A stretch of 64,000 nucleotides of DNA from Cristatella mucedo (lineage: Eukaryota; Bryozoa; Phylactolaemata; Cristatellidae). The position numbers were made by a program, and so were the translations under genes. Positions 43,330 to 53,861 of this stretch are shown here, piece after piece. The first letter of the stretch is position 1; every line of letters begins with the position of its first letter. The notes under the pieces were generated by a model, which saw nothing but the letters and a program-made list of their open reading frames with translations, did no database searches and had not been told where the DNA came from. Where the stretch lies: the NCBI GenBank assembly GCA_009760855.2, contig WPIO01000077.1, positions 374,001 through 438,000 of the forward strand, given 5' to 3'.

Positions 43330-43370
43330 AGGTGGGTGGGGGGTAGGGGGTAGTTGGGAATAGGGAAGGA
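43316..43370 (+). other. G-rich tract, G-quadruplex candidate
   Basis: At least six runs of three or more G within 55 bases, separated by short loops (GGTGGGTGGGGGGTAGGGGG). Lies 140 bases inside the right TIR; no counterpart at the left end. Confidence 0.6.
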
Positions 43371-43434
43371 GTTCGATTGCTATGACACTAATTTAAAGTA
43401 CATGATTTAAATAGGTTAGCCAGCCAGTTGACTT

Positions 43435-43487
43435 ATTGGACCAATGGTTAACGCGCTTGCCTACCGACGCGAAGAGATTGAATCTCA
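43435..43487 (+). repeat. tRNA-like/SINE-head remnant beside right TIR
   Basis: TGGTTAACGCG matches the A-box pattern, and GATTGAATC is one base off the B-box pattern. Too short for a tRNA gene, with no acceptor stem seen. Resembles the heads of the SINEs in the flanks. Confidence 0.3.
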
Positions 43488-43512
43488 AAACAAACTAAAT
43501 ATTTTTATTTAT

Positions 43513-43716
43513 TATATAGACACATCAACCTAAACAACTCTTAGTAGATATAAAATGAAGGGTATGGAGAATAAGGTCTCGAGGATGACGGCAGCCATTA
43601 AATAAATCGGACGGAGATAATCGAACGAAGTGAGATTATTATACGAGGACGATTTATTTAATTGATGACGTCATCGATCGAGCCCTAGGCTACATGCCAT
43701 TCATTTTATATCTACT
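43513..43716 (-). repeat. Right terminal inverted repeat
   Basis: Inverted copy of 20134-20341, with the same internal palindrome. It ends TTATATCTACT at the host junction. Confidence 0.93.
43666..43673. promoter_or_regulatory. CRE/ATF-type site TGACGTCA in right TIR
   Basis: Counterpart of 20177-20184, kept intact in both terminal repeats. Confidence 0.45.
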
Positions 43717-43721
43717 GGCCT

Positions 43722-44285
43722 GCAACCTAACGGGCTTGAGCCTTGGAAACGCTGGGCACCATCACCATCAATCGACGACGGCTGAAGTTCCGAAGTCGAG
43801 TGTTCGGTGAAAGGCTCGTGAGGCGGACGAGCGGGGGAGCGAGCGTACATACGGACGTAGAAGCCGTCGCCGAAGCAGCTCTGGAGCGCCAGTAGAGAAG
43901 AGAAAGTGAGCATGAAGACGGGAGAGCGAGCGGATAGCGGGGCGCATAGGCTGACGCGCAGGCAGAAAGTTCCTCGCTGCAGGACTAGTGACCGCAGCTG
44001 ACCCGCTACAATTAAATCCAGCTTAGTAAGCAGATACTGTCCAACTGCAGCGCCTAATGATGCGGTACTCAGCGCGCCCTTTGGCCGGGCGGAGCGGTGC
44101 GAGTCCGGCTGGGGCGGAACAGCGTCATTGTGAGCGTAGCCAGGCCCACAAGGACGCGCAGCCACGCTGTGCTCCTGCGAATAAAGTTCAGCAAAGTCCT
44201 CTATTTGTGTTTGGTACCTCGATCTGGTGCGCGCCAACGAACTCGTCACACATTAGTAACGGTAAAGGGGGCTAGCGCCAGAAAC
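43722..44285. other. GC-rich non-coding stretch
   Basis: Sharp change to GC-rich host DNA. Contains AATAAAGTTCAGC (44180-44192) and a TGTG/CACA-type end that could be a degraded LTR, but no matching second LTR was found. No gene supported. Confidence 0.3.
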
Positions 44286-44291
44286 GCCGTT

Positions 44292-44432
44292 GGGAAGGCG
44301 ACGTAGGGAAGGACGGCGACGTAGGGAAGGAAGGCAACGCAGGGAAGGAAGGCGACGTAGGGAAGGAAGGCGACGTAGGGAAGGAAGGCGACGTAGGGAA
44401 GGAAGGCGACGTAGGGAAGGAAGGCGACGCGC
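44292..44432. repeat. 18-bp GC-rich minisatellite, about 8 copies
   Basis: Unit GGAAGGAAGGCGACGTAG, repeated with few changes. The long open frame across it is a by-product of the repeat. Confidence 0.9.
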
Positions 44433-44930
44433 TTATTTCGCGCTTCTCGCGCCGAATCGCAACTCGGCAGCTGGCCGCCGCCGCCGCTTGACGAGCGACG
44501 CGGCGGCGGCGCCTCTGCCTCTGCCGAGCGTTTGGCGTTGCAGAACTGAATCTACGTCAGGGCGCTCTATCTCGAGCCCGCAACCTTGGTAACCTCTAAA
44601 GGTCGCTCCAGACACGGGCCGTTCTTTGGAGGCTGCTAGGGGCAGCAGCTGCGCTGCGAGGTTGCTTCTCCCGGCGAGGCGAGGCTCCGCGCGACGCACT
44701 CGCCCGAGTAGGCTCGCAGCTACGTCGGTCGCGCGGGAAAGCGGCAGCAAAAGAAGGTCGAGGAGGCAGGGCCGGCCTCGCGAGCCGGCTGGGAAACGTG
44801 TGCAGCCAGCGGCGACGTATCCATAAATGTTTTGAACGGCTCTTGTAAAATGTTTTGAACGGCTCTCGCTGGACACGCTCACTGCTGTGTGTGAGGTGGC
44901 GAATGATTTGCGTTAGTCAAGACCCATCTG
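44433..44930. other. GC-rich, no gene recognised
   Basis: Continues the GC-rich block with CpG-rich segments. Open frames on both strands look like composition effects. A 24-base near-duplicate (AAATGTTTTGAACGGCTCT) occurs at 44826 and 44850. Confidence 0.35.
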
Positions 44931-45206
44931 TAATAATAATAATTATTGTTATTGTGTAATTTTAAGAGCACACGAAGAGACTAAATTTCTTCCTGAGTAC
45001 TACGCATAGGCTGGAAAGGAAAGTGTCAATAACTTAGTCGTAACGTGTCCAGTGTCCGCGAGCATAAGCACCCAAAGAACAGTTGGCACGGACGGAGCAA
45101 ATGCTGCGAGGAAGAGGAGAGTTTTTAGCTCCATTTTAAATGTCATCAAGCCGGGAGATTTCGCAAAGTCTGATAGCCGTGAGTCCCAGGCTTTGGGGCA
45201 TGCAAC
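44931..45206 (-). repeat. LINE B 3' end, minus strand
   Basis: AATAATAATAATTATTGTTA tail, then reversed 3' UTR and the end of the RT ORF (CCATTTTAAATGTCATCAAG). Parallel to 41679-42050. Abuts the duplicated HECTD1 fragment. Confidence 0.65.
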
Positions 45207-45904
45207 CTCTGACGTTTCAGCTGGCAACGCTTATGCGAAAGACTTATATCGATATTCATATGTTTCAAATTTAAATAACTTAAAGACGAGGATTATAAAA
45301 TTGTTGAAATATTTCAAAATGGAAGCTTCATGCTGTAGATCATATTATGCACACGATTCAGGATTCAGTTTTCAGCCAGGGACTTTTCTTATCAATCGAG
45401 TTTAAACTTTTCTGTTCAAGTTTTTTCATTTAAAAAAAATATAATGCATTTTTATAGCGCCCCAGGAGAACTTAATCTATATTCAGGCGCTTCACATATT
45501 CCTCGGGGCTCGAGCCCACTACCTCAGCCAGACCTTGGTCATTTATATACTTATTAGCGACGCTATACTTTGTCAGTGCATCTGGCATCCTAAATTCCGC
45601 TTAGTGCATCTAACCTTGCCTGCTCGATTATGCACCTGCACACAGTGAAGCCTTTTGTAGCAAAGAATTTTAAAGTTATTATTTTCAATCCCGGCTTCCC
45701 CCGGCTCATCAGAGTTCTTATCGAAATGAATGGCGATGAACGCAAGGCATTCTTGCAGTTTACTACTGGATGCTCATCATTGCCACCAGCCGGTCTTGCC
45801 AACTTGTATCCATGGCTAAACGTAGGGAGGAAAGCAGACGCTGACGACAGTACATACCCATCGTTGAACAACTGTGTCCATTACCGGAAGCTGCCTGACT
45901 ATCG
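45207..45904 (+). pseudogene. Duplicated 3' fragment of the HECTD1-like gene
   Basis: Matches 16337-16922, i.e. the end of the last intron plus most of the terminal exon, so it is a DNA-level duplication and not a retrocopy. The exon part still encodes [20 protein letters not shown] and [20 protein letters not shown], but the splice acceptor TTCAG has become TTCAA. The catalytic motif reads [14 protein letters not shown]. Similarity stops at 45904, before the C-terminus, where a LINE begins. A SINE interrupts the intron part at 45433-45538. Confidence 0.92.
45433..45538 (-). mobile_element. SINE insertion with 7-bp target duplication
   Basis: Reversed SINE (AGCGCCCCAGGAGAACTTAA, GGGGCTCGAGCCC) flanked by TCATTTA at 45426-45432 and 45539-45545. 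The parental locus at 16556-16565 has the single, uninterrupted TCATTTA, so the insertion came after the duplication. Confidence 0.9.
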
Positions 45905-45907
45905 TTC

Positions 45908-47690
45908 CTATCAAAGACACTGGAACCAGTTGTAGCAGACCAGCTGAACTCATATAGTGAAACTTCAAACCTAGCTAGTAAGTTCCCATGTATTTTCATA
46001 GCTAATTACTCCACTGAGTCAGCATTGCCGTGGGTGTATACCGACCTACTTAGGAATGCAGACTTAGGTAGAGTCTCTCCGCTTGTTTTTCTCAATCTTT
46101 CGGCAGCTTTGATACTGTCAATCGCCAAGTCCTTCTCGTGCATCGCCTCGCCTCACCTGGGCATTCACTGACTACAGTGCGCTACAGTGGTTCAGGTCCT
46201 ATCTTAGTGGGAGATTGAGGAATCGCTGAAGGGCTCTGTGCATGGTTCGCTTCTTTCACAGTTTGAACTGCTGCATCAGTTCCAGCCTGTTCGCGCCCTC
46301 AGGTCCTGTGTGGACAATAAATTAGCTGTCCCATTCCTCCGCTTAAAGACAGTTGGCGACAGAAGCTTTAGCTCTGCAGGTCATAGACTGTGGAAGTCGC
46401 TTCCACAATTCTTACGCAACGACATCTACTCTCCAACTGCCGACTATGGCACATATTTTTCAGCGGTCCTGAACTGCTACTTCTATGCTACTCACTACCT
46501 CAACAGCTCTCCTGACTCTGCTATGCTTCCCATTTTCTCTTTGTTGCGTGAGAGGAAGTCTGTTGGCTACCGAATGCGTACCGAAAGCCGCTTAGGCTGT
46601 GAGTGCGCTATACAAAACTCTCCTGCGTAACACCCATATGGTCTTTATGGCTTTGTGGAGTTACTGACGGAGATACTTTACATTACATTACTCTCCCTCT
46701 TGCCGATGCGATTGCCAGGCACAATCTAGGCTTTCACTTCTACGCAGATGACACTCAGCTGTATCTTTGCTTGGGGTCCCTCGCAGCCACCCAACAAGTC
46801 GAATTCTCCCAACTCTCTTACTGCATGTATTGATGACATCCAAACATTGATGGCAGCTAACTTTCTTTAATTGAATGACGACAAAACCAACCTATTAGCT
46901 ATGGGAAAACCTAGTGTCATTCAGAAATTTGAAAACGTAACACTCGTAATCGGCACCGCCAGCATACCTCCTGATGAATCTGCACGTAATCTAGGTGCCC
47001 TATTCCAAAGTGACCTTTCAATAGACGAACACATCAGATTCTCAGTCAGGTCTTCCTACTTTCAGCTAGATAACATTGCTAAAATTCAGACCTGCGTAGA
47101 CAGGGTACTACACCCAAGTAGGTCCATGCATTAGTGACATCTCGTCTCGACTTCTGTATCTCCCTGCTTTTTGGCATATGGGCCTGTTCAATCAGGCGCC
47201 AACAGCTTGTGCAAAACTCTACAGCTAAGCTTGTCGGTCGTGAGCGTCGTAGTTGCCGCATCACATCACTTCTCGCAGACCCGAACTAGCTCCCAATCAA
47301 GCAACGCATCGACTTCAAGTTTCTGTCACTCACTTTTAGGTCTCTTGATTCTTTTGTTCTAGCCTTGTCAGATCTATTCCCATCAGGCTAGGCGTCGCCC
47401 CATAAGCTTTTCTGAATCAAACCATTTACATGCACCTCATTCGAGCAAAAAATCATTTGGAGACCATGCCAATAATACATCTGCTGCCACAGCCTGGAAA
47501 TAACTTCCGACTGACGTCATGAAGTACCCTGACTTGACGACATTTAAAAAGAAGCTAAAATGCATCTATTTATCACAGAATTGAGTAGGTCCACATGTGA
47601 TTCTTTGTGCGCTCATGTACCCTGACACTGTGCATGCTGCCACAAATCATATTTGCATGTTGACCCTGTACATGTCACCGCTAACCCTTT
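45908..47690 (+). mobile_element. LINE B (L2/CR1-like), degraded, with nested LINE A
   Basis: 5' part 45908-46260 translates in pieces like the RT start (RVSPLVFLNLSAAL in one frame). The YADD catalytic box FHFYADDTQLYL lies at about 46732-46770, and LNDDKTNLLAMGK-like and ARNLGALFQSDLSIDEHI blocks follow to 47134. A 3' UTR with GACACTGTGCATGCTGCC follows. Stops and shifts throughout. The middle is interrupted by a different LINE at 46261-46690. Confidence 0.75.
46261..46690 (+). mobile_element. LINE A 3' end nested in LINE B
   Basis: DNKLAVPFLRLKTVGDRSFS, then CYFYATHYLNSSPDSAMLPI and the 3' UTR ending in GGAGATAC, matching 54805-55170. It lies exactly between the KGSVHGSLL and YADD blocks of LINE B, so it jumped into it. 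Confidence 0.7.
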
Positions 47691-47702
47691 CATGCTTGTT
47701 GA

Positions 47703-48000
47703 CATTGATTAAGGGCCATGATAGCGCAGGAGGTAACGCACTAGCTCCTCATGTCCAAGGTCATGGGTTTGAATCCTGCCGTGGGCAATCCTTTATTGCT
47801 AACTGCAAGTGGCAGTGATAGCCGTTAAAGCTCTTCTGCTACTTTATAAATGTGGCTGCTAAATAAGCTAACACTTGTATTATGTTGTTTTTTTACTAAG
47901 CATGCTACCACTAGCCACTCAATCTTGTTGTTCAGTATATGCAAAGGCCATAGAAAGAGATTACATTGTTTCAGAGCGCTATAAAAATGTATAATTATTA
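47703..48000 (+). repeat. SINE (type B head) with shared LINE tail
   Basis: GATAGCGCAGGAGGTAACGC (A-box region) and GGTTTGAATCCTGCCGTGGG (B-box region), body AGTGATAGCCGTTAAAGCTC, tail AGAGCGCTATAAAAATG. Confidence 0.65.
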
Positions 48001-49140
48001 ATATTATTGATATTCGAACTGAATTCGCTGTATCCGAAGGATTTGAGGTGGGTTACACGAGCAGCCAGACGACTTGAGAAAGAAGAGCTAGAGGTGAAGG
48101 TAGTGAAGTGCAGGCGGAGCCACTGACATCTTTAACGTCGAGCTGGGCGTCGCCTTGCCCCGGAAGGGCAAAGCCTGGGTCAGCTCCCAGAGGCCCGAGG
48201 ACCAGAACTGGGGGCGGCGTGCTCTTTCTCTTTAGGCGGAAGCTCTCACCTGAGGTAGACGTCGACTATCCAAGAGTTACTCAGCTAGCCGGATCTTTGA
48301 CGGTGTACTCTTGTACTCTTGGGACGGAGCCGGTGCAACGGCGGGACTTCGGAAGCCGATTGAGCAATTGACACGTTTGTGCGAGCTTGCAGCGTTATCT
48401 CGCGCCCCTATAGTTTACTTTGTGTAGGATCTTCCCTGCTGTAGACTTGTTTAGTCCCCCTTTGTATAGCGCATGCGTGTGTATTATACAAAGTGTCGTG
48501 TATCCGGTCGATCACCCTTGAACCACTGTTGCCAGAGGGTCCGTATTATAGCGACCAAGAACGGGTGTAGGGAACCCGGGAATAGGCCAGTACCCATGAG
48601 CCCGGCTACAAAAGTAGAGGTAGACTTAAAGGTACGAAAGGCAGCGAATTAGGAGTAGCACAAGATAAGTATAGTGAAAAAACGCTGTATTTATGTACAT
48701 TTTTTGAAGGAAATGCGCGAATATCTCCTAGCGGACCCACTAGATCACTCGTTACCTTATCTTTGCTGCAAACTACGTAGGATGAGCTGCTGACCGGAAG
48801 AGCGGAGTCCCGATCTTGAGATCTCGGCTGCACAGTTGGACAGACCAATTTATTGGCCTTTTCCCGGTGGAAGAATCATTCACTGCGTTTAACTGTGCAA
48901 TGTGATTTTGCCACTGCTGATTGTGCAGCCTGCTTTACGAACTGCAGTGTGTAGGCACTTCTGACGCGTTTATGAGAGTGGTGTTTAAATATTGCATCGG
49001 TTGGCCATTTAAGGCTTGCCTCGGCGCTGATAAGTGTTAGTATGGGCGCCGAGTTCGCATACCTGATATCGATAGTTTGAAATGGCTAAACGGACAAAGC
49101 AGCACGGTAACGCGGGGCAGGACCTACAGATAACCAGAAT
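48001..49140. other. No gene recognised
   Basis: Moderate-GC DNA with short open frames only. Nothing matching the repeats in this window except composition. Function unseen. Confidence 0.35.
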
Positions 49141-49320
49141 AACCCATTAAGAAGCTTTTAAGGTACAAATGAAATGTAACATAATTTATCTCCGTCTGTA
49201 ACTCCACAAAGACTAAGTGGGTCTTACGTAGGAGAGTTTTCTGTAGCACACTGAAAGCCTAAGCGGCTTCCGGTACGTATGCGGTAGCCAGCTGACTTCA
49301 TCTCGTGTAGGTCATCAAGG
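49141..49320 (-). repeat. LINE A 3' end, minus strand
   Basis: ATCTCCGTCTGTAACTCCAC, then GTCTTACGTAGGAGAGTTTT and AAGCGGCTTCCGGTACGTAT: the reverse of 55060-55170. Confidence 0.65.
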
Positions 49321-49520
49321 TTGCGACTCAGCAATGACGTTAGTCTGCGTGAGCTTTACGGAGGCAGGAACTTGTGCAATTCTCTTTTATTGAAGAAGTC
49401 TGAAAACCTGTCGGCCGAGCTTTTTATATTTGGGGGTACCTGAGATGCGAGTGGGCGTCTGCGCTTTTCCCAGTGAGAGATTTATAGAAATTACGCACTA
49501 GTATTTGTAACATTTTTAAT

Positions 49521-49915
49521 GTAATTTAATATAATTTATCTTTGTTTGTAACTTCACAAAGCCACAAATACTAAGTGGGTGTTACGTAGGAGAGTTTTCT
49601 AAAGTGCAATCAAGCCTAAGTGGCTTTCAGTACGCATTCGGCAGCCGAGAGATTTAATCTCACACAGCCAATAAAAATGGGGAATCATAGCTGAGTCAGA
49701 AGGGCAGTTGAAGTAGTGAGCAGCATGGAAGTGGCAGCTGAGGATGGCTGGAAAGGATGTGCCACAGTCGGTAGCAGGAGAATAGATGTCGTTGCGTAAG
49801 AACTGTGGAAGCTAGTTCTCCAGCCTAAGACCTGCAGAGCAAAGCTTCTGTCGCCAACAGTCTTTAAGCGAGTAATGGGAATGATGCATCTAATTCTGTA
49901 CTTCTGACTTAATTT
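49521..49915 (-). repeat. LINE A 3' end, minus strand (second copy)
   Basis: Reverse of the LINE A end, reaching into the ORF: GTTGCGTAAGAACTGTGGAA, CTTCTGTCGCCAACAGTCTT. Confidence 0.7.
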
Positions 49916-49954
49916 AAGATTTGGTATCTAAGGAAGAACAAGGAGAAAGATCGA

Positions 49955-50145
49955 CACACCCTTTGGTCTTAGCTCAAGGGAAAAGTGCTCGCTCGCTCGA
50001 AATTCGCGATCCAGGTCGTGTATTCGAATCCTGTAGCCGGCGATTCCTTGTGGCCCTCCGCCCCGTGGATGCGACAGCCGCTTATTAGCTCGTTTGCCTC
50101 TACGGAAATAAACTGGGGCTGTTGAATCAGCTAATCTTTTAATTT
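49955..50145 (+). repeat. SINE with tRNA-like head (type B related)
   Basis: GGTCTTAGCTCAAGGGAAAA and GTGTATTCGAATCCTGTAGC are A- and B-box-like. The body ends in GGGGCTGTTGAATCAGCTAA. It lies between two LINE A copies. Confidence 0.5.
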
Positions 50146-50149
50146 GTAT

Positions 50150-50515
50150 ACATCGAGAAGGCATATCTCCGCATGTAACTACACAAAGCCACAAGACTAT
50201 GTGGGTGTTACGCAAGAGAGTTTAATGTGGCGCATTCACAGCCTAAGCGGTTTTCGGTATGCATTTGGTAGCCAACAGACTTCATCTCACGGAACAAAGA
50301 GAAAGTGGGAAGCATAGCAGTCACGAGAGCAGTTGAGGTTGTGAATAGCATAAAAGTAGGAGCTCAGGATGGCTGGAAATAATGTGCCATAGTCGGCAGA
50401 GGGAGAGTAGCTTTCGTTGCGTAAGAACCGTGGAAACAAGTTTCACAGTCTAGGACCTGCAGAGCTAAAGCTTCTGTCGCCAACGGTCTTTAAGCGGAGT
50501 AATGGAACAGTTGTG
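50150..50515 (-). repeat. LINE A 3' end, minus strand (third copy)
   Basis: ATCTCCGCATGTAACTACAC to GTCGCCAACGGTCTTTAAGC, in parallel with 49521-49915. Confidence 0.7.
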
Positions 50516-50550
50516 AAGGAGGGGTGCGAAAATAAGAGCGGAAGAGTGTG

Positions 50551-50703
<153 letters not shown>

Positions 50704-50819
50704 TAGCTAGCAGGGAAAGAGCGAGACAAAGAGCATGAGCATGAGACAAAGAGCAAAATGCGATATATATATATATATATATATATAGAATATGTATATA
50801 TATGAGATTCATACATAGC

Positions 50820-51665
50820 AGCAGTTGTACCCAGCTATGAGTGCAGAAGTCCACCAAGAACGGGAGCTCCGAATGATTCAAGCTGAGCTATGATGCATCG
50901 TTTGAGACATTATTGCTTGCTCAAGAAAAATTCTCTGCACACTCTCTGAGCAAACGCCGTTCGGTAGCTATGTATTTTTTTCGAACAAGGCTGGCATCGT
51001 ACAGCCACAACGTTTAGTCTGTGCCAATTTTCTAGGGTGCCGACAGCGGTCAAATAATGCACCAGAAAAGTTGTTCACTTATTTGATATGGGTTTCAGCC
51101 AATTTCAGTCGGATTATTCTAGAAATGCTGTTGAAATTTCACTTCAACTGCATTTAGCGCACGAACGTTTTTAATGGGCCGTACGCCTGAATTAAATTGA
51201 TGCGATTAAGGCGTCGAGCGAGTCTCTCACTGTCAGTGCTTTACACCACTCTAAAAGTATATCAGTAAACCACGAAGAAGCAGTATAGCTGATGACGTTT
51301 CGAAGTCGAAGACGATGCGAAAAGTTAAAAAACAAGTCTGTTGTATTTATTCTCACTTCTAAGTCGGGAAAAATAGAGTGGACGGAATGCAAAGCAGGTG
51401 ATGAAACACTGCTCTCCAGAATCACCACTGGAAGTAGTCAGAGGAGGCGTCTTCTCGTCCAAGCGATGCACCGGCATTGAGCCCGAGTCTCGAGAACTAT
51501 TGACTTTTCATACGATAGCTTCATACGATGCTTCGTCATATACACACACGAGGAATCAGCTCAGGACATCCATTCCATAGTCGTCATATCTGTTCAAATG
51601 ACCATCAAGCGGTAGCTCTAATTAAGAAAATACGAAAACTTCAAGACTAGGAAAACTAGCTGTAC
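50820..51665. other. No gene recognised
   Basis: Unique-looking DNA with only short frames (largest about 78 codons). Nothing supported. Confidence 0.35.
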
Positions 51666-51960
51666 CTAATCAATATTAGTAATAATCCATTTTCGTAGCA
51701 CACCTAAAGAACTAAGTGTCCCGCTAGGCACTTCATAAGAGCTAGAAAGACAGATTATCAACTGGTTATTGATAACAACATGCTCGTTGCATGATAGATA
51801 AACATCTAAAGATGATTTACGTGGTCCAAACAAATGCCGTGATGAACAGGTGGGCATATATAGATGCCTTCAACTAAATTGGGTTCGCGATCTCAGAAGA
51901 GTATGTAGTTTAAGGGTAGAGTCGATAATTTAGGCAGGCTAGCAACATACTGTGGAGCGC
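51666..51960 (-). repeat. LINE B-type 3' end, diverged
   Basis: ATTAGTAATAATCCATTTTC, AAAGAACTAAGTGTCCCGCT and AGGCACTTCATAAGAGCTAG correspond to the tail and stem of LINE B in reverse. Confidence 0.45.
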
Positions 51961-53099
51961 AAGAGAATGGAGAGGTAAATGGCGAGTGAAGAGGACATTG
52001 AACTTGGTGCTATACTGCTTGGCGGGGAGCCAGAGAAGTGGTGCTGTGTGGCTGTTGTGGCATTCGTACCGGGCATTACATGGCTGCCCAGTTTTGAGTC
52101 ATCAATGTCTTATTACGCCAGCAGAAAGCAAGGAGAGAACTACAGAAGGCTTTAAAAGGGACGTCGCGAATGCAAGCAGCATATGAGCCACGAAGAAGGG
52201 GGTGACTTGTGCCCCGCCCCGCCCGCCCCCGGCAGGCTGCAAACGAGTAGCACTCACAGATACGATCGCGGGCATTTTGCCTCGATTGGTTTTTATGCTT
52301 GGCGCCGTTTTAGCTCGCTGGGTGTGAATCTGCACAGTAAGAAGAAGCTCCGGCGCCCGTCCGCTAGTGCAAGAGAGAGCGCGGCGGCGCAGCAAATCCG
52401 ACAGCAGGACCTATTTAGGTTCGAAAATAACCCAGAGAGACGACGTGAAATGGCGAATTGGCCGACTAATACTCGGCATTAAGCAGGATGCTAGGCTGTA
52501 AGGCAAGCGCAAGGATGCCGCCGTCGGCCGTCGTTTTCGGGCGATTTAGCGTAGCGGATGGACCTGAGAATGGCCACCGCCCCCAAGAGTTGGCGGGCAC
52601 TATCAGTAACGCGTTTCGTTTAGCAGCGGTGCATGCATGCATCGTGTATTTTGACAGAACTCTCTTGAAGCCTGCGTGTATTTATACCTAAGTATTTATT
52701 TAAGATACCCATGAATTTATGTATTTACTTAAGAATACATATGTATTTCGACAGAACTCGCTCGAAGCCCTCGTGGGCACACGCACACAGGCCGCCGCCG
52801 GCGTCCCTCACCTTAGTGTTCGGGCTTCCTCAGTCGCCTCCGAGCGACCCCCCCACCAAGGTAAATCAATTAACCGGCGCCACAGGCCGCATCACTTACC
52901 GCATCGCCTCGCACGCCACATCAATCGCCGCCGAACGGACTGGCTGCTTACTAAATAGACGGGGGAGCTGCGAGTGCAGTTGGGTTCGACGAATTACCGC
53001 AATCCACTCTAACTAGGCTAACAACGACCAGACGTAAGCGCTGCCGAGCTCAAATTTTTCGCTGATATTGTAGTACACGTTCGAATTTATTTGTCTTCC
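51961..53099. other. No gene recognised
   Basis: Includes a GC-rich core (52200-52620) and a short direct repeat TTGACAGAACTC / TCGACAGAACTC (52649 and 52747). No gene or known repeat. Confidence 0.3.
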
Positions 53100-53860
53100 A
53101 AATTTCTTGTCGCTGCATACATGCACACTTATGCAAATGAGCTTTGACGCCGGACGCGTGTACCGAAATCAACCGCAATCCATTTTAGTTCCCATCAAAT
53201 CCACCACAAATCAGCTGCGAACAGTTCCATAAAGTTTGGAATATCAAACTACGCTACACTTACAATGTACCCAGACAATTTCTTGCGATTCCGCTCACGC
53301 GTTCTCACGACGTCCACTGAAATAAGATTGCAGTGGCCCAGGCCAATACAGAAACCCATCGAAATCCACTGCATTCCACCACGCAACGTAAGAAATCTTT
53401 TTCGAAAAGCTCCTTTTGTGATTTCTTATGACAACACACTCTGCGACAATTGCACTTAAAAAATTTCACTTGCATTGGCACGGCCGTTCTCGTGCACTGT
53501 GCTGCAATCGACTGCAGTAGACCGGGCCAATACCGCAAGCCACTTCAATCCACCGAATCCACCGCATAAAAAATCAAAATAGATTGCGCCGAGTTCCAGT
53601 TTTTATTGCATATTAAATTGCACCGTACTGTGTGCACAGCCGCGTAAAATAAAAAAAAATTGTGCAACCTCACACTGTGGCAATGGGCGGCAATCGCCTG
53701 AAATGACCTGGAAAACTACCGCAATCCACTCTATTCCAATGCAAATCATCCTCAAATTGCCATCGCGAAGATCTAATTGACATTGCATATAGGAATAGAC
53801 TCAGTTCAAAGTGCAGCCACAAAATTTCACTCCAGTACGCACACGTGGTCTCATGCAATC
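53100..53860. repeat. Diverged satellite, left block
   Basis: Repeats of CGCAATCCACT, ATCGACTGCA and CCGGGCCAATAC-type words roughly every 160-175 bases. Same family as 55175-57050. Confidence 0.65.
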
Positions 53861-53861
53861 A

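Larger units (their letters stand above)
20134..43716. mobile_element. Integrated Maverick/Polinton (adintovirus-like) element, 23.6 kb
   Basis: Bounded by terminal inverted repeats of about 205 bases that begin AGTAGATATAAAATGAA. The outer flanks are GGCCA (20129-20133) and GGCCT (43717-43721), a candidate 5-bp target duplication with one mismatch. Internal DNA is strongly AT-rich against its flanks. It encodes the Maverick/Polinton core: DNA polymerase B, retroviral-type integrase, adenain-like protease, packaging ATPase, major capsid and penton-like proteins. Additional genes (phospholipase A2, core-X-like protein, fibre-like proteins, exonuclease) suggest the animal adintovirus branch. 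At least fifteen genes carry stops, frameshifts, deletions or lost starts, and a host LINE sits at 41679-42272, so this is a resident, inactive copy. Some genes (both penton-like proteins, 26183, 30111, 40475) are still open. Confidence 0.95.

Noticed and set aside
20134-43716. Virophage, retrovirus or giant-virus insertion
   Set aside because: The integrase is retroviral-type but there is no reverse transcriptase. Capsid, penton, protease, PolB and TIRs together fit Maverick/Polinton. No giant-virus transcription or translation genes.
43722-44285. LTR retrotransposon next to the element
   Set aside because: AATAAA and a possible end were seen, but no second LTR and no gag or pol.
44290-44592. 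Arg/Gly-rich frame resembling a basic protein
   Set aside because: Created by the 18-bp minisatellite.
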